From JAZLIT01 sp045617525 (GTDB lineage: Bacteria > Bacillota > Bacilli > Bacillales_A > Planococcaceae): a stretch of DNA of 19,002 nucleotides. This document shows positions 15,802-19,002 of the stretch, one piece after another; within the stretch, counting starts at the first letter, position 1, and each line of letters opens with the position of its first letter. The notes under the pieces were generated by a model. That model was not told where the DNA came from. It saw nothing but the letters and a program-made list of their open reading frames with translations, and did no database searches. Both the position numbers and the translations under genes were made by a program. The DNA lies in assembly GCA_045617525.1 (NCBI GenBank), contig JAZLIT010000088.1, positions 1-19,002 on the forward strand, in the 5' to 3' direction.

Positions 15802-16119
15802 TGTTAAAAATAAGATTAAATACCCCAACATACTGTAGTGGAAAGCACTTCAATAAAGGCATTAAATACGTCTAGCATTCATCCTATTTGAATAAAATGT
15901 TTAGTAGACAGTAATGAATGGTAATGGATGTAAAATGCGTATAAAGGATTTAAAGACGATTTAATCAAAGGTATAAAAATTATTTCGTTACAATTATTAC
16001 AAGTATTACATTTATACATAGTTCCCAAGTCCTCGTTTGGTAACATTGCATAAGATGATTTAATTCCACATTGATCTTATTACAGGGAGTCAGTTGGATC
16101 CTAAACTATAAAGGAGTGA
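15802..16119. other. Gene-less stretch with probable decayed coding sequence
   Basis: No intact gene. The plus strand shows short open pieces in different frames, including one of about 40 codons ending in PKSSFGNIA at about 16050 and another reading FHIDLITGSQLDPKL at about 16062-16109, none with a start and ribosome binding site. Three 9-base units, TTACAATTA, TTACAAGTA and TTACATTTA, lie in tandem at 15988-16014. The best explanation is erosion of an older gene, but this is inference. Confidence 0.35.
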
Positions 16120-16236
16120 CGAAGTGGAACAAATACAAAAGGAAAACATACATACAGCTTTATCAAAAAAGACAATTCAGTCGAGTTCGAGAGTAGCGAT
16201 TTATTTATAAATCAATGTAAAAAGGATGATTATTAA
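16120..16236 (+). pseudogene. Broken reading frame ending immediately before the 158-residue gene
   Basis: This frame runs 38 codons from a TGA at 16117-16119 to a TAA at 16234-16236 and contains HTYSFIKKDNSVEFESSDLF and then a lysine/aspartate-rich tail ending KKDDY. It has no start codon. Its stop touches the ATG at 16237, the tight spacing of co-translated genes, so I read it as the surviving 3' end of an upstream partner. In another frame a 28-codon ORF (GTG 16124 to TAA 16208-16210; MEQIQKENIHTALSKK...) has a good AAAGGAGTGA site 5 bases upstream. It could be a genuine small peptide instead, or the same lost gene after a frameshift. Confidence 0.4.
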
Positions 16237-16713
16237 ATGAGTGTTATAGTACTGGATAACAAAAGAATTTTACTAAAAGGGATTAGTAGATATGAGTTAA
16301 ATTCTGATGAGCTGTATTATAGAAATAATACAGAGGAGGAAAGATTTCTTTGCATATTCCTTATCAATCAGGATGAACTTTGGAGTGATTATAGATTCGA
16401 ATATTTATATATTGAGATGTCTGATGGCAATTTCTATAAATATTTTTCTGATAAGAAATTAGATAATGTCATGACGAAAATGGCTAAATATTTTAAAGAA
16501 AAGGGCATTGGTAGGGAGGTAGATAATTGTTTTTATGATTATCGTTTTAATAGTTACAATATTAGTGATTATTTAGAAGGTATACTTGTAAAAGATGAGC
16601 ATCTAGGACAAGCTGTTGAAAGTTATGTAAGAATTAGAGATACGTATATATTCGTTAATGAAAATATTTCAGTTATAGCGAATAGAATCGATAATGCTTT
16701 TGGAACTATATAA
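16237..16713 (+). CDS. Hypothetical protein, acidic and tyrosine-rich, 158 residues
   Basis: I do not recognise this protein. It is soluble, has no signal peptide or membrane segment, and is rich in Asp, Glu, Tyr, Asn, Lys and Ile, with a mixed alpha/beta look (strand-like LCIFLINQ and FEYLYIEMSDG, then the helical VMTKMAKYFKEKG). The ATG follows AAGGATGA by eight bases. The stop of a broken upstream frame abuts it. Small size, acidity, strong AT bias compared with the flanking transporters, and a degraded upstream partner are what orphan immunity genes of polymorphic-toxin loci look like, but no immunity family motif is visible and this remains a guess. Confidence 0.6.
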   Translation: MSVIVLDNKRILLKGISRYELNSDELYYRNNTEEERFLCIFLINQDELWSDYRFEYLYIEMSDGNFYKYFSDKKLDNVMTKMAKYFKEKGIGREVDNCFYDYRFNSYNISDYLEGILVKDEHLGQAVESYVRIRDTYIFVNENISVIANRIDNAFGTI

Positions 16714-17000
16714 ACATTAAAAAAATATTTCACTCGAAATGTCACTGTCACAGGAAGTTAGCGTAAAGAATGATCCAGCAAATGTTAAAAGAGTTGTGAG
16801 AGCGTGACTCTGAACAGACTAGTAACATCATGCCATATTAAAAGTAGATGAAATTGAAAAAACAAATAAAATCCCAAAAAATAACGACCTGGGCAGCTAT
16901 TAAGGCTGACAAGGTCTTCAGTAGAAATTCCTTTTTATAGTTGTACGAGTCACCCTCTTTGAATAAGATGCATAGACATCATTTTAAGGAGGGCTATTTT
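16714..17000 (+). other. Gene-less stretch and structured leader upstream of the LysE-type gene
   Basis: No convincing gene; the longest short frame is a 22-codon ORF starting ATG TCA CTG TCA near 16739. A hairpin with an internal loop is visible: GACCT (16886-16890) with AGGTC (16912-16916) and, inside, CAGC (16894-16897) with GCTG (16905-16908), followed by a TTCCTTTTTA stretch (16928-16937). Farther on, CCCTC (16953-16957) can pair with GAGGG (16989-16993), the core of the LysE-gene ribosome binding site. The arrangement could be a regulated leader or the end of a vanished gene. I could not match it to a known riboswitch. Confidence 0.35.
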
Positions 17001-17630
17001 TTGAATTCAATAGCTGCTTACATTTTTTTAGGTGTATCTTTGGCTGCGCCAATCGGTCCTGTCAACGCAGCGCAGCTAGATACAGGGATTAAAAACGGGT
17101 TTTTTCATGCTTTTATTTTTGGTATTGGCGCTTTAACAGCTGATATTATTTATATGACTATGGTTTATTTCGGGATTGGCCAAATTATCGAATATCCTCT
17201 TGTAAAAATAATTCTTTGGTCCTTTGGTTGTTTTGTTCTTACATATTCCGGGATAGAGAATTTACTTTCTCTACATAAAATTGAGATCGCTTTAAAATCC
17301 GGCAAAAAAACAATTCGACTAAGACATTCCTCATTATCAGGCTTTCTCATGTCACTGTTAAACCCACTTACGATTCTTTTTTGGCTGGGTATTTATGGTT
17401 CCCTTCTTGCTGAGACAAACAAAGTAAGCACGGATAATCAAATAATTATTAATAGCTTGGCCGTCATCCTAGGAATTATTTTGTGGGATACGTTCATGGC
17501 TACTATATCGAGTGGCGCCCGTAAGATATTATCAACTAAGTTCTTAAAAATCATTTCTGTCATCTCATCCCTTGCGATGATTGGGTTCGGTATTTATTTT
17601 GGAATTCAGGCTTATCAGGCTTTATTTTGA
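17001..17630 (+). CDS. LysE/RhtB-family amino-acid exporter
   Basis: A 209-residue inner-membrane protein of the LysE superfamily, which exports amino acids such as lysine, arginine or homoserine lactone-type compounds. It has about six hydrophobic segments, the family's N-terminal motif AAPIGPVNAAQ (15-25) and the internal counterpart SLLNPLTILFW (118-128), whose prolines mark the two half-repeats. The substrate is not readable. The start is the TTG at 17001-17003 (MNSIAAYIF), seven bases after AAGGAGGG (16986-16993). Upstream in-frame TTG and ATG codons would add a charged, His-rich tail unlike the family and have no ribosome binding site. Its 3' end overlaps the convergent permease by 16 bases with no terminator between. 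Confidence 0.88.
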   Translation: MNSIAAYIFLGVSLAAPIGPVNAAQLDTGIKNGFFHAFIFGIGALTADIIYMTMVYFGIGQIIEYPLVKIILWSFGCFVLTYSGIENLLSLHKIEIALKSGKKTIRLRHSSLSGFLMSLLNPLTILFWLGIYGSLLAETNKVSTDNQIIINSLAVILGIILWDTFMATISSGARKILSTKFLKIISVISSLAMIGFGIYFGIQAYQALF

Positions 17631-18967
17631 GATTCTTCCTTCTTCCATTTTTTTCGCATAAAAAAGACTATACTCCCGATTACTACCAGGAATACTAGAC
17701 TGATAAAAAAGCCCGGACGACTTGTTGGGTGGAAGAGTGTTCCACTAACCGCTGAAACGACTAGTATCATTCCAATAATTCTTTTTACTTTATCTGAAGT
17801 GGTCGGTTCAATTAGCCTGTGATACATGACTAAAATAAAAAGCCAATTATAAAGAAGCATTAAGGCCGCAGCGGTCGTTATATATTCGTACACTTTATCA
17901 GGCAGTAACAAAGAGGTAACAATAGAAAGGACAAGTCCCGTTGATGTTAAAATAATTGCAGGTAGTGGCATTTTGAATTTCTTTTTCTTTTGTTGACTAA
18001 AAATTTTCGGAGCGTCCCCGTCTTCAGATATTGTAACAAGGATTGTGGTAACCGAAAAAAGGGATGCAGACATCGTTGAAAACCCTGCAATAATAATGGC
18101 TGCAGTAAACACATGCGGGAAAAATTCGATATTATGGACACCTGATAAAGCCTCAACAAACGGGCTTTTATTCTCTTTGAACTTATCATATGGCTTCAGT
18201 AATAGCGCCAATGAAAGTGCGGTAACATAAATGATGCCAAGTAGCCCTAACATAACTTTACCCGATTTAGGCGCATCGTCCTTATTTTTAAGATGGATGG
18301 CCATGACACCCATTACTTCAATTCCAGCATGAGCATAAAACGCGAATATAAGAGCGCTCCAAAATCCAATGAAACCATTCGGGAAAAATTCCGTTACAGT
18401 CCCGGGCATGTTAGGATTTGAATTTCCACCAATTACCCCTGTCAACGCTAAAATCGCAATTACAATAAACATTAAAATTGCTGCAATTTTCATTATCGCA
18501 AAACCGCTTTCTAATTTCCCAAATGCTTTTGCCCCGATAAAAAGAACAAGGAGACCGAGAACTGCATAAATGGATGCGAATATCCACAACTTAACGTTAG
18601 GAAACCAAAACCTACTTAATAGCGAAATTGCAGTAAGCTGACTTCCAATAATTAATATCTCCGAACACCAGTACACCCAGCCACTACTAAAACCAGCCCA
18701 ACGCCCATACGCTTTTTTCGCATACGTCCGAAAAGACCCTTTCTGTGGATCTTTAGCAGACATTTTAGCTAATGCTTCAAACACGATATACGTTGCCGTT
18801 GCAGCCATTATAAAGGCTAGGATTATAGAAGGACCTGTCATTTTAATCGCAATACTGGTTGCAAGGAAAAACCCTGTACCAATGATACAACCTACCCCAA
18901 TAAGGGATAATTGCCACCATTTAAGACTAGCTGTTTCGTCCTTGACACCCGACGCTTTTTTCCCCAT
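17615..18967 (-). CDS. APC-superfamily amino-acid permease (YbxG-like)
   Basis: A 450-residue plasma-membrane uptake carrier with about 12 hydrophobic segments. The TM1 motif GVGCIIGTGFFLATS (about 24-38) provides the broken helix that binds the substrate carboxylate and amine. A TM6 motif, FAFYAHAGIEVMGVM, and SASLFSVTTILVTISEDGDAP in the second half complete the amino acid-polyamine-organocation pattern. Overall it resembles B. subtilis YbxG/YdgF-type permeases, for which small neutral amino acids are likely; specificity is inferred. The ATG follows GGAGGTG, and the promoter lies beyond the right edge. It faces a LysE-family exporter with overlapping 3' ends, so an importer and an exporter of amino acids could affect each other through convergent transcription. 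Confidence 0.9.
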   Translation of the reverse strand: MGKKASGVKDETASLKWWQLSLIGVGCIIGTGFFLATSIAIKMTGPSIILAFIMAATATYIVFEALAKMSAKDPQKGSFRTYAKKAYGRWAGFSSGWVYWCSEILIIGSQLTAISLLSRFWFPNVKLWIFASIYAVLGLLVLFIGAKAFGKLESGFAIMKIAAILMFIVIAILALTGVIGGNSNPNMPGTVTEFFPNGFIGFWSALIFAFYAHAGIEVMGVMAIHLKNKDDAPKSGKVMLGLLGIIYVTALSLALLLKPYDKFKENKSPFVEALSGVHNIEFFPHVFTAAIIIAGFSTMSASLFSVTTILVTISEDGDAPKIFSQQKKKKFKMPLPAIILTSTGLVLSIVTSLLLPDKVYEYITTAAALMLLYNWLFILVMYHRLIEPTTSDKVKRIIGMILVVSAVSGTLFHPTSRPGFFISLVFLVVIGSIVFFMRKKWKKEESQNKA

Positions 18968-19002
18968 TTCTACACCTCCGCATGATAGCCTTCCACAAAA
19001 AA

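Noticed and set aside
16735..16810. 22-codon ORF from the ATG near 16739
   Set aside because: No ribosome binding site, very short, and no recognisable peptide; kept only as a note in the gap description.
16941..17000. Upstream start for the LysE-type protein at 16941
   Set aside because: The added residues are charged and His-rich and unlike the family, and AAGGAGGG is correctly spaced only for the TTG at 17001.
14160..17000. An integrated mobile element spanning the accessory stretch
   Set aside because: No integrase, transposase, tRNA target or terminal repeats were seen, so only local gene gain and decay can be supported.

Overview
The window looks like chromosome of a low-GC, Gram-positive, flagellated spore-former relative (Bacillales, Planococcaceae/Caryophanaceae; Lysinibacillus or Solibacillus are the closest fit I can suggest). 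The grounds are AT-rich DNA, AGGAGG-type ribosome binding sites, sigma-A-type promoters and the conserved order tig-clpX-lonA-ysxC. The genus is inferred; no marker gene here fixes it.

Left part (1-7216, all minus strand): the start of a YjfB-like gene at the edge, then, in transcription order, a TPR protein, trigger factor (tig), ClpX, LonA and the ribosome-assembly GTPase YsxC. This is a protein-folding, protein-degradation and ribosome-assembly block. tig, clpX and ysxC each end at a hairpin. lonA and ysxC are one base apart. The lonB gene that separates clpX from lonA in Bacillus subtilis is absent.

Middle (7217-14160): proC on the plus strand converges on a YIP1-type membrane protein. 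A strong plus-strand promoter then drives a two-gene operon for carboxynorspermidine/carboxyspermidine dehydrogenase and decarboxylase (nspC), an aspartate-semialdehyde-based route to spermidine or norspermidine. nspC converges on a TPR-GGDEF diguanylate cyclase across a shared bidirectional terminator. Divergent from the cyclase is a CBS-ACT protein of the CbpA (cyclic di-AMP receptor) type, so a c-di-GMP synthase and a probable c-di-AMP receptor sit back to back.

Right part (14160-19002): a looser, accessory-looking stretch with a DUF899 thioredoxin-fold protein, a class I SAM methyltransferase and about 500 bases of probably decayed sequence. That is followed by an orphan AT-rich 158-residue protein directly abutting a broken reading frame, a 287-base structured-looking gap, a LysE-family exporter, and an APC amino-acid permease whose 3' end overlaps the exporter convergently.

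I see no tRNA, rRNA, CRISPR array or intact insertion sequence. The least explained places are 15800-16713, 16714-17000 and 13095-13260.
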